From: Anaerococcus rubeinfantis
Lineage (GTDB): Bacteria; Bacillota; Clostridia; Tissierellales; Peptoniphilaceae
Direction of reading: 5' to 3'
NCBI RefSeq assembly: GCF_001487145.1
Contig: NZ_LN913016.1
Coordinates: 1,302,001 to 1,366,000 of the forward strand
DNA length: 64,000 bases
Positions 46,701 through 54,560 of this stretch are shown piece by piece; position 1 is the first letter of the stretch, and each line of letters opens with the position of its first letter. Position numbers and translations under genes: made by a program. The notes under the pieces are model-generated. The model ran no database searches. It had not been told where the DNA came from and saw only the letters and a program-made list of their open reading frames with translations.

Positions 46701-48045
46701 ATCCACAACCTGATGAGCAAGATTCGTTTAATTGGATTGAATCAATTATTCCATCACGAATGTGCATAGCTTTCATATCTTGACCACCAATATCCAAAAT
46801 AAAATCTACATCTGGATCAAAAAATTTGGCTGCAGAATAATGGGCTATGGTTTCAACTTCGCCGTTATCAATATGAAGAGCGTTTCTTATAAATTCTTCC
46901 CCATATCCACAAATTCCTGATGAAACTATTTGGGCATTTTCTGGGATTTTTTTGTAAGCATCTTTTAGCATAGAAATTACAACCTCAAGAGGTCTTCCCA
47001 AATTCATCCTATAATCTTGGTGCAAAATTTCATTGTCTTTGCTGATTAAAACAATTTTTGATGTAGTTGATCCTGCATCAATTCCAAGAAAAATTTCTCC
47101 CTCATAATCTTCAATATTTTTATATCTTACAAGATTTGTCTTGTGTCTTTTCTTAAATTCTTGGTAGTCTTTTTCATCTTCAAAAAGTCTTTCCATTTTT
47201 TTGGTCATTTCCATATCAACTTTTTTATCTTCTTTCAAAGATTTTATAAGTGATTTATAGGAAATCTTTTCTTCATTTTGAGATAAAATTGCAGCACCCT
47301 TTGCCACATAAAGCTCTGCGTCTTCTGGAATATAAAAATTATTTTCTTCCTCACCCAAAGTTTCAATAAACCTATCTCTCAAAGCCTTTAAAAAATGAAG
47401 AGGACCTCCCAAGAAGGTTACATTTCCCTTTATTGGTCTTCCACAAGCAAGGTTTGAAATTGTTTGATTTACAACTGATTGAAAAACAGAAATTGCTATA
47501 TCTTCCCTGCTTGCTCCTTGATTCATAAGAGCTTGGATATCAGTTTTTGCAAAAACCCCACAACGACTTGCAATTGGATATATTTTTTTATAATTTTTAC
47601 TTAATTCATTTAAACCTTGGGCGTCAGTATCAAGAAGGGCTGCCATTTGATCAATAAAAGCACCAGTTCCACCAGCACAAATAGAATTCATTCTTTGCTC
47701 AACAGAACCTTTGAGATAGGTAATTTTTGAATCCTCACCACCAAGTTCGATTACTACATCCGTTTGGGGAATAAATTTTTTTATTGCTTTAGTTTCAGCA
47801 ATAACTTCTTGAACAAAATTAATTCCCAAATATTTTTCAACAAACATTCCACCAGAACCTGTGACATTTACGGTAAGATAATCATCTTTAAACCTGTCAT
47901 AGGCTTCCATCAAAACATTTGTAACTGTTTGTTTTACATCTGATTTATGTCGTCTATAAACTGAATAAAGAGTATTAAATTTATCATCAGTAATAACAAT
48001 CTTTACAGTCGTAGATCCGACATCAAGTCCCATATGTAAATTCAT
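43786..48045 (-). CDS. Acyl-CoA dehydratase activase-related giant fusion protein
   Basis: 1419 aa fusion of two ASKHA-type activase domains with a dehydratase-like part. The first activase (1-290) has GLDVGSTTVK, ELGGEDSK and the cluster cysteine in ICAGGTGAF; the second (315-590) has LGIDAGSTTSK, DIGGQDMK and ESCSSGCGSF. These bind ATP and a 4Fe-4S cluster as in HgdC, which passes electrons to 2-hydroxyacyl-CoA dehydratases. A cysteine cluster follows (CGRCTNNCSL, about 625), then DUF2229-like and HgdB-like regions with conserved SCYP and GGACRASNYVG. Members are found alone in many anaerobes; the exact substrate is unknown. Confidence 0.9.
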   Translation of the reverse strand: MNLHMGLDVGSTTVKIVITDDKFNTLYSVYRRHKSDVKQTVTNVLMEAYDRFKDDYLTVNVTGSGGMFVEKYLGINFVQEVIAETKAIKKFIPQTDVVIELGGEDSKITYLKGSVEQRMNSICAGGTGAFIDQMAALLDTDAQGLNELSKNYKKIYPIASRCGVFAKTDIQALMNQGASREDIAISVFQSVVNQTISNLACGRPIKGNVTFLGGPLHFLKALRDRFIETLGEEENNFYIPEDAELYVAKGAAILSQNEEKISYKSLIKSLKEDKKVDMEMTKKMERLFEDEKDYQEFKKRHKTNLVRYKNIEDYEGEIFLGIDAGSTTSKIVLISKDNEILHQDYRMNLGRPLEVVISMLKDAYKKIPENAQIVSSGICGYGEEFIRNALHIDNGEVETIAHYSAAKFFDPDVDFILDIGGQDMKAMHIRDGIIDSIQLNESCSSGCGSFLSTFAASVGLSVEEFQQKALFAKEPADLGSRCTVFMNSKVKQAQKEGSDVSDIAAGLCYSVIKNAIQKVIKVRDPKSLGKNIVVQGGTFYGDAILRAFEKLSSRDVTRPEISGLMGAMGMALISKEKSTGHSKILSESEIDNFTYTQKSARCGRCTNNCSLQINIFPDGSRFITGNRCERGAGVKQEETLADLNMYKFKNKLLFDRKTLGEKNILGRVGLPRVLNMYEDYPFWHEFFTSLGFDVILSDESNRKIYEKGIATISSETACYPAKIAHGHIENLLEKDIDILFYPAIFYEYKQFDKAQNHMNCPVVSGYPDVIENNVDGLKNVKYMAPYLSFESEKIVADRLVEIFEGYEHDGFILKKNQIINAVKNAWQKQADYHEDIRKKGREILEYVHVNKEKAIVLAGRPYHIDPEINHGIPELIESMRIPVLSEDSIAYSTEDLENQTRVLDQWSYHARLYRAAEFVGKDPCLQLVQLNSFGCGLDAVTTDQVQDILEANGKIYTLLKIDEVSNLGAVKIRIRSLIQALDQQENENIHLKKRKEKLTYENHEFTKEMKEDGYTILAPQMAREHFQIMESLLKGSGYNIEFLDKVDEKVIDNGLKYVNNDSCYPSITVVGQLMEAVNSGRYNPNKLALLMTQTGGACRASNYVGYIRKALKDAGYPQIPVIALSAQGIESHSGFDLRKISTIPMVINLLRSILLGDLINRVANATRPYEKNKGEVNKLKEKWIGICCENIYDMSSKTYKNIIGQIVEEFDEVEVLDIKKPKAGIVGEILVKYLQEANNHLQDTLEAEGAEVIVPDLTDFLMYCLANTQLKKELYGKSPIKAFFGKAAINTIEVYRKPIRKALKNSKRFDEPVYINDVKTFAKEVTSLGNQAGEGWLLAGEMVELIHQDAPNIVCIQPFGCLPNHITGKGVMKKIREIYPQANIVAIDYDPGASEVNQINRVKLMMSQARENLKENVKA

Positions 48046-48344
48046 ACATTTTCCTTTCCTATATATAAAAAATTATTTCTTTTTAAAATTAAAAGGATTT
48101 TTAATCCTACACTATATATTCTATTACAAAAATGAGTAAATACAAGCAAATCACTCGGTTTTATCGATTAAATTAAATAGAATATTTTTTGTAAACTTAT
48201 TGGAAATTTATATAATTTTTTCGACAATATTTATACAAAATATTCCAAGCTTGCATCATTATATAATAGGACAAAAAATAAAATTTATCAAGGATTATTT
48301 AGAAATTATTTATTATAAAAAAATATAAAAATAAGCACAAAAAT
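48046..48344. other. AT-rich intergenic region, no gene seen
   Basis: The upstream region of the activase gene. I see no ORF, RNA gene or clear promoter pair here. The rest of the gap to 48636 is taken up by element C and its flanking hairpins. Confidence 0.5.
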
Positions 48345-48362
48345 AGCCTTCATAAGAAGGCT
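48345..48362 (-). terminator. Terminator hairpin, downstream copy beside element C
   Basis: AGCCTTC TTAT GAAGGCT on the minus strand, followed by ATTTTTG. A copy with one mismatch is at 48616-48633. It would end the transcript of the isochorismatase-family gene after element C is read. Confidence 0.75.
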
Positions 48363-48615
48363 CAGAGCGTAGACAAAGTCAGTTTAATAATTCATTAATG
48401 ATTTAAAAATAAAATTACGCTAAAACCCATCTCGACTAGATGATTGTGCCTTGATTTGGCACAATCATCCCTAAAACAAGTGTGATAACACGAAAAAGTT
48501 TGTAAAACTAACGTGTTTTAGTGTGAGTGAAACGAACGCATGGAGAGATCTCATGAGATTTCTCCGCTCGTTTCACTCGGTCGAAATGGAAAAATTTTAG
48601 TTTGTCAACAGTCTG
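48363..48615. repeat. Foldback element C (long form) between duplicated terminator hairpins
   Basis: 253 bp, non-coding. Left end CAGAGCGTAGACAAAGTCAG; right end read inward CAGACTGTTGACAAACT. It has the same central palindrome (AGATCTCATGAGAT) and CCCATCTCGAC arm as element A, plus the extra module (about 48439-48526). That module carries the GTGT/ACAC mini-hairpin and the constant-loop hairpin at 48439-48469. It lies downstream of the isochorismatase-family gene. Confidence 0.85.
48439..48469. repeat. Constant-loop hairpin in element C
   Basis: Stem GATGATTGTGCC / GGCACAATCATC, loop TTGATTT (AAATCAA on the other strand). Three base pairs differ from element B, each changed on both sides. 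Confidence 0.8.
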
Positions 48616-48633
48616 AACCTTCATAAGAAGGCT
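48616..48633 (-). terminator. Terminator hairpin, upstream copy beside element C
   Basis: AGCCTTC TTAT GAAGGTT on the minus strand; 17 of 18 bases equal the copy at 48345-48362. It has no U-tract after it in the direction of transcription, because the element follows. Confidence 0.7.
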
Positions 48634-48636
48634 AAA

Positions 48637-49242
48637 TTATTTTCTTAAATTTTTTACCATTTTAGAAATTTCTTTGAAATTTTCATCCTTTGCATCACTT
48701 GCCAAATCAAACATTAGCATTTCTGTATTAACAAGGCTTGCTCCCATATCTGATATGGCTTTTAGGCCCAATTCTTTTTGCTTCTCATTAAAACTTGAAA
48801 CTGCATCTTCGACTACAAAAACCTTATATCCTTCAAATAATAATCTTCTTACTGTTTGATAAACACAAATGTGAGTTTCTGCTCCTGTAATAACTACATT
48901 TGTAATTTTATTTTCTTTTAAATATGAAGAAACTTCATCAGTGATTGCATCAAAGCTTGTTTTTGAAAAAATATAATCATCATCAAGATTTTCTTTTATT
49001 TCACTTACACTTTGGCCAAGTCCCTTTGGATATTGTTCTGTTGCAATTTTTTTGATTCCATACATTTCAAATACTTTTAAAAGAGTTTTTGAATTTTTTA
49101 TAATTTTTTCTGATTCATAAATTGCAGGCATTAATTTTTCTTGTAAATCAATTACCAATAAAAGAGTATTTTCCTTGTTATCATAAGTTTTTGTATCAAA
49201 ATTATAGCCTTCTATAAAAAAACTTCCTATTTCTCTTTCCAT
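48637..49242 (-). CDS. Isochorismatase family cysteine hydrolase
   Basis: 201 aa hydrolase of the isochorismatase-like/nicotinamidase superfamily. Catalytic triad: D32 (LLVIDLQEKL), K94 (FSKTSF region) and C126 (GAETHICVYQT). Length and the ETHICV motif match the small YcaC-like/uncharacterised members. Substrate unknown. It overlaps the upstream radical SAM gene by 16 bp, with GGGGG four bases before its ATG, so the two are co-translated. Element C lies directly downstream. Confidence 0.88.
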   Translation of the reverse strand: MEREIGSFFIEGYNFDTKTYDNKENTLLLVIDLQEKLMPAIYESEKIIKNSKTLLKVFEMYGIKKIATEQYPKGLGQSVSEIKENLDDDYIFSKTSFDAITDEVSSYLKENKITNVVITGAETHICVYQTVRRLLFEGYKVFVVEDAVSSFNEKQKELGLKAISDMGASLVNTEMLMFDLASDAKDENFKEISKMVKNLRK

Positions 49243-50150
49243 AAATCCCCCTGTTTTTTATTTCTTTCTTTTAATCTCTTATCAATTGTAGATAAAACTT
49301 TAGCCTTATTTTTTGACCAAATCGGCCAAACAATTTTATCACGACGTCCATCTCCTGTTAGTCTTTGGACAATTATATTTGGATCTAATTTCTCCAAAAT
49401 AAGTATAACATAATCGACAAACTGATCCAAAGTCATAGTAAATTCATTTTGATTTTCCAAATAATAATCATAAATTCTATATCCTTTTTCAATATAAAGA
49501 TTGTGAATTTTAATGCCCCAAAATCCTCTTTCATTTATATAAGAAACAGCTTTAAGATAATCATTCAAATCTTCGTTTGGAAGACCAATTATTAGGTGGG
49601 CCAAAGTTTTTATATTTTTTTCTTTTAATTTTAAAAGTCCTTGGTCAAATTCCTTGTGGCTATAGCCCCTGTTTATAAATTCTATAGATTTTTCATTTAC
49701 AGATTGAAGGCCAAGCTCCACAATTAGAAAAGTTTTTTTATTCAAATCATCAAGTAAGTCAATTACTTCATCTGAAAGACAATCAGCACGAGTTGCAATT
49801 GATAAACCCATAATATTAGGATTTTCTATTGCTGTATAAAATAATTTTTTCATTTTTTGTGTATTGCCGTAAGTTGAGGTGAAATTTTGAAAATATGCCA
49901 TGTAGCCTTCTTTTCTATTTGGCTTTTTTAATCTTTTTATTTGATAATCAATTTGCTTATCCAAATCATCATATTTTGTAAAATCTCCTGCCCCATTTTC
50001 CGAGCAATAAATACAACCTAATTTTGAAATCTTCCCGTCCCTGTTTGGACAAGTAAATCCTCCATCAAGAGGAATTTTTATTATTTTTTTATTAAATTTT
50101 CTTTTAAAATAGGAATCCACGTCCCTATATCTTTTTTTATTTATTTCCAT
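49227..50150 (-). CDS. TIGR01212 family radical SAM protein (YtqA-like)
   Basis: 307 aa. Unusual cluster motif C34-x11-C46-x2-C49 (FTCPNRDGK then LGCIYCSE), diagnostic of TIGR01212/YhcC-YtqA proteins, followed by an Elp3-like radical SAM barrel (ELGLQSVNEKSIEFINRGY, about 140-158). Family members are linked with tRNA modification, but the reaction is not established. It begins 84 bp downstream of the rpsR stop codon, with that operon's terminator between them, and overlaps the next gene. Confidence 0.9.
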   Translation of the reverse strand: MEINKKRYRDVDSYFKRKFNKKIIKIPLDGGFTCPNRDGKISKLGCIYCSENGAGDFTKYDDLDKQIDYQIKRLKKPNRKEGYMAYFQNFTSTYGNTQKMKKLFYTAIENPNIMGLSIATRADCLSDEVIDLLDDLNKKTFLIVELGLQSVNEKSIEFINRGYSHKEFDQGLLKLKEKNIKTLAHLIIGLPNEDLNDYLKAVSYINERGFWGIKIHNLYIEKGYRIYDYYLENQNEFTMTLDQFVDYVILILEKLDPNIIVQRLTGDGRRDKIVWPIWSKNKAKVLSTIDKRLKERNKKQGDLWKEK

Positions 50151-50177
50151 AATTTTATTTTACTTTTATATAAAAAA

Positions 50178-50198
50178 AAGACACCCTTAGGCGTCTTT
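50178..50198 (-). terminator. Terminator of rpsF-ssb-rpsR
   Basis: AAGACGCC TAAG GGTGTCTT on the minus strand (one G-T pair), followed by TTTTTTTT. Confidence 0.85.
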
Positions 50199-50233
50199 TG
50201 CTTGCTTATTGAAAGTTTATATTCTATTTATCT

Positions 50234-50458
50234 TTAATTATCTTCGTATGGCAATAAAGCTACTTGTCTAGCTCTTTTGATTGCTCTTGTTATTTCTCTT
50301 TGATGTTTCGCATTTAGTCCTGTAACTCTTCTTGGAAGGATCTTTCCTCTATCAGAAATAAATCTTTTTAGAGTATCAATATCCTTGTAATCTATTACTT
50401 TTGAAGGGTCTTTGACAAATGGATCGACTTTTTTTCTTGGTCTGAAATTTCTACGCAT
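50234..50458 (-). CDS. rpsR: 30S ribosomal protein S18
   Basis: 74 aa, standard length. Family core [20 protein letters not shown] (about 20-39) then [20 protein letters not shown] (about 41-60). Component of the 30S platform that binds next to S6, whose gene opens this operon. No zinc-ligand cysteine series, so it is the zinc-free form. GGAGG lies before the ATG. Confidence 0.97.
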   Translation of the reverse strand: MRRNFRPRKKVDPFVKDPSKVIDYKDIDTLKRFISDRGKILPRRVTGLNAKHQREITRAIKRARQVALLPYEDN

Positions 50459-50474
50459 TTTATCCTCCTAAAAT

Positions 50475-51002
50475 CTAGAAAGGAATTCTTCCGTCGTCTT
50501 CAATTTCTGTAAAGTCATCGTCAAAAAAGTCATCATTATTATTCATATTTTGATTGTTATTTTGTTGGAAATTATTTGAATTATTGTAAGATCTGTCTTG
50601 GTTCATATCTCCAAAGCCATTATCTTGGTTCATTGGATTATTATAATTTTGATATTGACTATCTGATCTTGATTCCAAAAATTCAACTCTGTCTGCAACA
50701 ACATCAGTTGTGTAGACTGTTTTTCCATCTTTATCTTGGTAAGAACCTGTTTGGATTCTACCATCTATCGCACATTGATTTCCTTTTTTTAGATATCTTG
50801 ATACATTTTCAGCTTGTACTCCCCATACTGTTATACGTGGAAAATCAGCTGTCGGACGATTCATTGATTCCATTTCTTGTCTTTTTTGTTTACTTAAACC
50901 TCTATCAACTGCTAAAGAAAAACTAACAACTGCTTGTCCAGATTGGGTATATCTTAAATCTGGATCTTTTGTTAATCTTCCTATAAGAAAAACTTTATTC
51001 AT
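50475..51002 (-). CDS. ssb: Single-stranded DNA-binding protein
   Basis: 175 aa. OB-fold at 1-110 (MNKVFLIGRLTKDPDLRYTQ at the start, WGVQAENVSRYLKKGNQ in the middle), then a Gln/Asn-rich linker (about 115-160) and the conserved acidic tip ending DGRIPF, which recruits repair and replication partners. It sits between rpsF and rpsR, the usual Firmicutes order, one base after rpsF. Confidence 0.97.
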   Translation of the reverse strand: MNKVFLIGRLTKDPDLRYTQSGQAVVSFSLAVDRGLSKQKRQEMESMNRPTADFPRITVWGVQAENVSRYLKKGNQCAIDGRIQTGSYQDKDGKTVYTTDVVADRVEFLESRSDSQYQNYNNPMNQDNGFGDMNQDRSYNNSNNFQQNNNQNMNNNDDFFDDDFTEIEDDGRIPF

Positions 51003-51287
51003 TTAGTCCTCTTTTCTGATTACCATGTATCTAAGAATTAAATCAGATATTCTAAGTCTTCTTTCAAATTCTTTGATGTGGTCACCACTAGCTTTAAAAT
51101 CAACGATATAATAATATCCTTCTTTGATATAGTTGATTTCGTATGCAAGTTTTCTTTTTCCCCAGTCATCTACAGATTCTACTTCTCCGCTTTCAGCTAT
51201 AATGCCTTTGAAGATTTCTAAAGATTGATTTCTTTCTTCATCTGAAACTTCTGGTTTGTAAATCAATACTGCTTCGTAGTTATTCAT
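51003..51287 (-). CDS. rpsF: 30S ribosomal protein S6
   Basis: 94 aa. Typical S6: MNNYEAVLIYKPEVSDEE at the start, VDDWGKRKLAYEI (about 39-51) and RISDLILRYMVIRKED at the end. Binds the 30S platform with S18. First gene of rpsF-ssb-rpsR. The leader carries a CCGA hairpin likely used for feedback by the S6-S18 pair. Confidence 0.97.
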   Translation of the reverse strand: MNNYEAVLIYKPEVSDEERNQSLEIFKGIIAESGEVESVDDWGKRKLAYEINYIKEGYYYIVDFKASGDHIKEFERRLRISDLILRYMVIRKED

Positions 51288-51290
51288 CTA

Positions 51291-51340
51291 TTTCACCTCC
51301 CTTTGGTCTTTGACCCCGATCTATTGTCGGAGTAGAGAAT
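51291..51340 (-). promoter_or_regulatory. Putative S6:S18 ribosomal leader
   Basis: Minus-strand hairpin ACTCCGA / TCGGGGT with loop CAATAGA, then GGTC AAA GACC, ending in the ribosome binding site GGGAGGTGA. The CCGA element near a loop is the hallmark of the known S6:S18 leader motif. Assignment rests on position and this element only. Confidence 0.5.
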
Positions 51341-51348
51341 TCTTATCT

Positions 51349-51377
51349 ATGTTACTATAAAAGCTTCAAGAAGTCAA
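51349..51377 (-). promoter_or_regulatory. Promoter of rpsF-ssb-rpsR
   Basis: TTGACT (51372-51377), 17-bp spacer, TAACAT (51349-51354), minus strand. Confidence 0.55.
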
Positions 51378-51386
51378 TTATTTTTT

Positions 51387-52319
51387 TCAAATAAATTCTG
51401 AAGAATTTTCTATTTTTGAAAAATAAATTGCATTTGCAATTGCACGAGCCATAACTTTTGACCCAAGGCTTCCCACAAGATTTAAATCTGCCTTTACTTT
51501 ATTTGTTGCAAGAGAGAAAATTGTATCTCCATCCATCATGGTATGAACTGGTCTAATTGCTCTGGCATAACCGTTGTGAGTCATTGAGGCGATTTTTCTA
51601 AGTTCAGTTTTATTAAATTTTCCGTTTGTTGCAACAATTCCAATTGTTGTGTTCAAAGAATTTTCTTGATGGATTTTTTCTAAAACATCAAGAGTTGGAA
51701 TAAATTTATTATTTTTTAAAATTCCTGCAATTTGTTTATTTTCTTCATCGTCAAAAATATCCCCCATGGCATTTACTGCAACTATGGCAGAAACTTTTAA
51801 ATCTCCTACACAAATTGTGGCAGATCCAAGTCCTGATTTCATAGAAAATTCTTTGCCCAAGGCCTTTCCAACTGTAGCTCCAGTCCCTGCTCCAATTATT
51901 CCTTGACGATTTTCATCAAAACTTGCATTTTTGTAAGCATCACTTCCCATTTTTTTGTCTGGTCTAATTTTATAAGATTTATAATCCAAATCATATAAAA
52001 TCGCTTGAGGAACTATGGGAACAATTCCGCTTGGAACCTTAAAACCAATCCCATCTTTTTCTAACTCTTCAACAACTCCAATTGATCCTGCAAGTCCATA
52101 AGATGAACCACCAGATAAAACAAGAGCTGAAACTTCGCTTACAGTATTTACAGGATTTAAAAGGTCTGTTTCACGAGTTCCCGGTCCTCCCCCTCTTACA
52201 TCAACACTTGCTGTATTTCCTTTCGGAGGAATCAAAACCGTAAGACCAGTTCCTCCATCAAAATTTTGAGCATGCCCAACTTTTATTCCCTCAATGTCGG
52301 TAATGTAACCCTTATACAT
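51387..52319 (-). CDS. P1 family peptidase (DmpA/BapA-like)
   Basis: 310 aa Ntn-type aminopeptidase of family S58/P1, which self-cleaves to alpha and beta chains. DVRGGGPGTRETDLL (about 40-54) and LSGGSSYGLAG (about 68-78) are family motifs. The likely self-cleavage and nucleophile site is in SLNTTIGIVATNG (about 223-235), at an N-T bond. It lacks a signal peptide. Acts on amino-terminal residues of small peptides or amides. It is monocistronic, AAGGAG before the ATG. Confidence 0.88.
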   Translation of the reverse strand: MYKGYITDIEGIKVGHAQNFDGGTGLTVLIPPKGNTASVDVRGGGPGTRETDLLNPVNTVSEVSALVLSGGSSYGLAGSIGVVEELEKDGIGFKVPSGIVPIVPQAILYDLDYKSYKIRPDKKMGSDAYKNASFDENRQGIIGAGTGATVGKALGKEFSMKSGLGSATICVGDLKVSAIVAVNAMGDIFDDEENKQIAGILKNNKFIPTLDVLEKIHQENSLNTTIGIVATNGKFNKTELRKIASMTHNGYARAIRPVHTMMDGDTIFSLATNKVKADLNLVGSLGSKVMARAIANAIYFSKIENSSEFI

Positions 52320-52397
52320 TTTTTCTCCTTATTAAAAATTTTAAAATTATATTCAATATATTAAGCTTTATTTTTCTTATACAGCTAATAGCCATCA

Positions 52398-52428
52398 AGA
52401 GATCTCTCCACAAGGTCGAGATGGGTTT
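52398..52428. repeat. Foldback-arm mini-copy 1 (plus orientation)
   Basis: GAGATCTCTCCAC then AAGGTCGAGATGGGTTTA: a single arm of the foldback elements, related to the array copies at 13769 and 14182. It faces mini-copy 2 at 52618. Confidence 0.6.
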
Positions 52429-52617
52429 ATAGCTTAGTAAATTCTAATAAATATATTCTCAATTAGCCAAAATATTAATTAAATTTATTTTTCCTTGACT
52501 TCTTAATTCAAAATCGAAGTTAATTTAGCTTATCTATATATTAAAAGTATTTTTAAATTAATTAATACAATATTTTCCTTATTTACATAAACTTTAGCCT
52601 AAAAATAAATACAATAA
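52429..52617. other. AT-rich spacer between inverted mini-copies
   Basis: No ORF or RNA gene seen. It could be the interior of a larger degenerate foldback element delimited by the mini-copies. Confidence 0.4.
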
Positions 52618-52648
52618 TAACCCATCTCGAGCGAAGTCGAGAGATCTC
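52618..52648. repeat. Foldback-arm mini-copy 2 (inverted orientation)
   Basis: AACCCATCTCGAGCGAAG then TCGAGAGATCTCT: the reverse complement of the array units at 13769. It equals the left arm of element B minus about 8 bp. Confidence 0.7.
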
Positions 52649-52714
52649 TTTTATTAACTTAGTACTTTCATTATAAATATTTTTTAATTATTTATACTTT
52701 AAAAAAAATTAATC

Positions 52715-53389
52715 CTACTTCCTATACCTATCCATCATTTCTTCAAAAACTTCTGCAGATGATGGGGCTGTGTAGGAAATTGCGTTTGCTCCAGATTTTA
52801 TTGTTTTTAAAATTGATTCTGGTGTCTTGCCACCTGTTGCTATTATTGGAAATTCATCTCCAATTAATTTTCTAATTTCAATCAATAACTCTGGAGTTTT
52901 TGGACCTCCTGATACGTTTAAAATTTCTGCGCCTGATTCGATTTTTCCTATTACATCATCTTTAAAACCAGTTACAGTTGCAATTACAGGAATATCTACA
53001 AAATCTGAAATTGCTTTAATATCTTCATTTGGGATTGGAGAATTTACAACAACTCCATAGGCTCCTTCAAGCTCTGCGTCAAAGGCTATGTATTTTGATC
53101 TTGCTCCTTGGGTTGTTCCTCCACCAACTCCAATAAAACATGGGACTGATGCGGTTGAAATTATTGATTGGGCAATTGTATTTTGTGGTGTGTAGGGATA
53201 AACCGCCATGATAGAATCTGCATTTGTATTTCTAATTATGGCAAGGTCGGTTGTAAATAAGAGGGATTTTATTCTTTTTTCGTAAATTTTTATCCCACTT
53301 GCCCTGTAAATTTCTTCTGGCACTGTGATAAAAGATTTTCTTAGTTTTGAATGTACTTGAGGTACAAATTTTTTCATTTTTTCTTCCAT
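52715..53389 (-). CDS. TIM-barrel protein of unknown function
   Basis: 224 aa, cytoplasmic. Beta-alpha barrel pattern with a phosphate-binding end: LNVSGGPKTPELL (about 158-170) and IIATGGKTPESIL (about 181-193), as in HisF/indole-glycerol-phosphate synthase-like or KDPG-aldolase-like barrels. A GVGGGTTQGARSKY loop (about 87-100) is also conserved-looking. No catalytic assignment is safe. It follows the degenerate GH13 gene by 11 bp, in the same operon. GGAG six bases before the ATG supports this start. Confidence 0.6.
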   Translation of the reverse strand: MEEKMKKFVPQVHSKLRKSFITVPEEIYRASGIKIYEKRIKSLLFTTDLAIIRNTNADSIMAVYPYTPQNTIAQSIISTASVPCFIGVGGGTTQGARSKYIAFDAELEGAYGVVVNSPIPNEDIKAISDFVDIPVIATVTGFKDDVIGKIESGAEILNVSGGPKTPELLIEIRKLIGDEFPIIATGGKTPESILKTIKSGANAISYTAPSSAEVFEEMMDRYRK

Positions 53390-53400
53390 GCTTTTCTCCT

Positions 53401-54462
53401 TTATGACTTATATTTTTTTATTGAACTTGTAAAAACAATAGACTCATAGGCTCTCAAATTTATATTTTTAAAGATTTCCCTTTGAGAAATATTTCCAATT
53501 AGAAATTTCGATTTTTTTGTATCAAAAAATTCTGGTAAATCTAATAAGCTATCTTTTTGTGATGAATTATTTAAAATTACCAAAGCCTTGTTATTCTTAC
53601 AATAAAAATAAGCAAGTAGGTCCTTGTTCTTATAATTTAATGGATAGTATCCTTCTTTTATTATATCAAGATAATCATATCTTATTAAGACAATTTTCCT
53701 ATAAAAATCAAAAATTTCTTTTCTAATATCTGGGTCTATTTCTTTTTTATAATATAGGGTTTCCTCACCTTCTTTTATAAAAATGTCTTCACTTCTCATT
53801 ATAGATATAATAGCCATAAGTTTTGAACAATTTGTGTAAAAATGCTTAAAATCTAGAAAATTTTTGCACATAAATCCATGATCCCCATTAAGGGCAAAGG
53901 CAAGGTTCTTTTTGTTTTTATCTAATATAAATTTTCTAAAACCTAAATTTTTTGAATTTTTCCCATAAGAAAAATTTACATATCCATCAAAAATCTCATC
54001 TTTTTTCTTATCACTTGTATTTAAAATAAATTTTATATTCTTGTAAGAATTTTTTAAAGATAGGATATTTTCTCCAAAAAATTTTGACGATCTTGAAAAA
54101 TCATCAAGGATAAAACCATCAACTCCCTTATTTATCCAAAAATTTAATATGGAACTAATGGTTTTTTTGCTAATTTTTTTCATTTTACTTAAATCAAGCC
54201 TTAAAAAAATCCCAAGCTTTAAATCATGGGCCTTTGAAATTTGACTTATAAAATCTTGACTTTGCCCCAAATTTTTATTTATTTGAGAAAAAACTAAATA
54301 ATCTCCATCCCTTTTAAAGATATCTTCAATTATTATAAAGTCTACTCCCAAAATTTTCCCAATAATAAATCTTTGGTCTAGGTCGTAAATATCAAAAAAC
54401 CCCAAATTTGATTTATCTTTATTAAATTTTTTTGGATAAGTCCTATAAAAAATATTTCCCAT
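53401..54462 (-). CDS. Degenerate GH13 (alpha-glucosidase-like) protein
   Basis: 353 aa, distantly like oligo-1,6-glucosidase and trehalose-6-phosphate hydrolase (usually about 550 aa): FYRTYPKKF resembles the QIYPRSF start, GVDGFILDDF the nucleophile strand, and MRSEDIFIKEGEETLYYKK the late MKGTPYIYQGEE segment. Active-site residues look lost: region I DxxxNH is absent, the Arg of GFRMD is Ile, the acid/base Glu strand reads FILNTS, and the NHD motif reads NGDHG. The catalytic Asp position in ILDD may remain. It probably does not hydrolyse sugars; a binding or regulatory role is possible. Divergent from the MacB-like gene. Confidence 0.65.
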   Translation of the reverse strand: MGNIFYRTYPKKFNKDKSNLGFFDIYDLDQRFIIGKILGVDFIIIEDIFKRDGDYLVFSQINKNLGQSQDFISQISKAHDLKLGIFLRLDLSKMKKISKKTISSILNFWINKGVDGFILDDFSRSSKFFGENILSLKNSYKNIKFILNTSDKKKDEIFDGYVNFSYGKNSKNLGFRKFILDKNKKNLAFALNGDHGFMCKNFLDFKHFYTNCSKLMAIISIMRSEDIFIKEGEETLYYKKEIDPDIRKEIFDFYRKIVLIRYDYLDIIKEGYYPLNYKNKDLLAYFYCKNNKALVILNNSSQKDSLLDLPEFFDTKKSKFLIGNISQREIFKNINLRAYESIVFTSSIKKYKS

Positions 54463-54560
54463 AATCTTTCCTTCATCTTCATTATATTTTTAATGTTGAA
54501 ATATTCAAAAGAATTGAATAAGGAGTATAATCATCGAGTAAGAAAATAGAAAGGAAAAAT

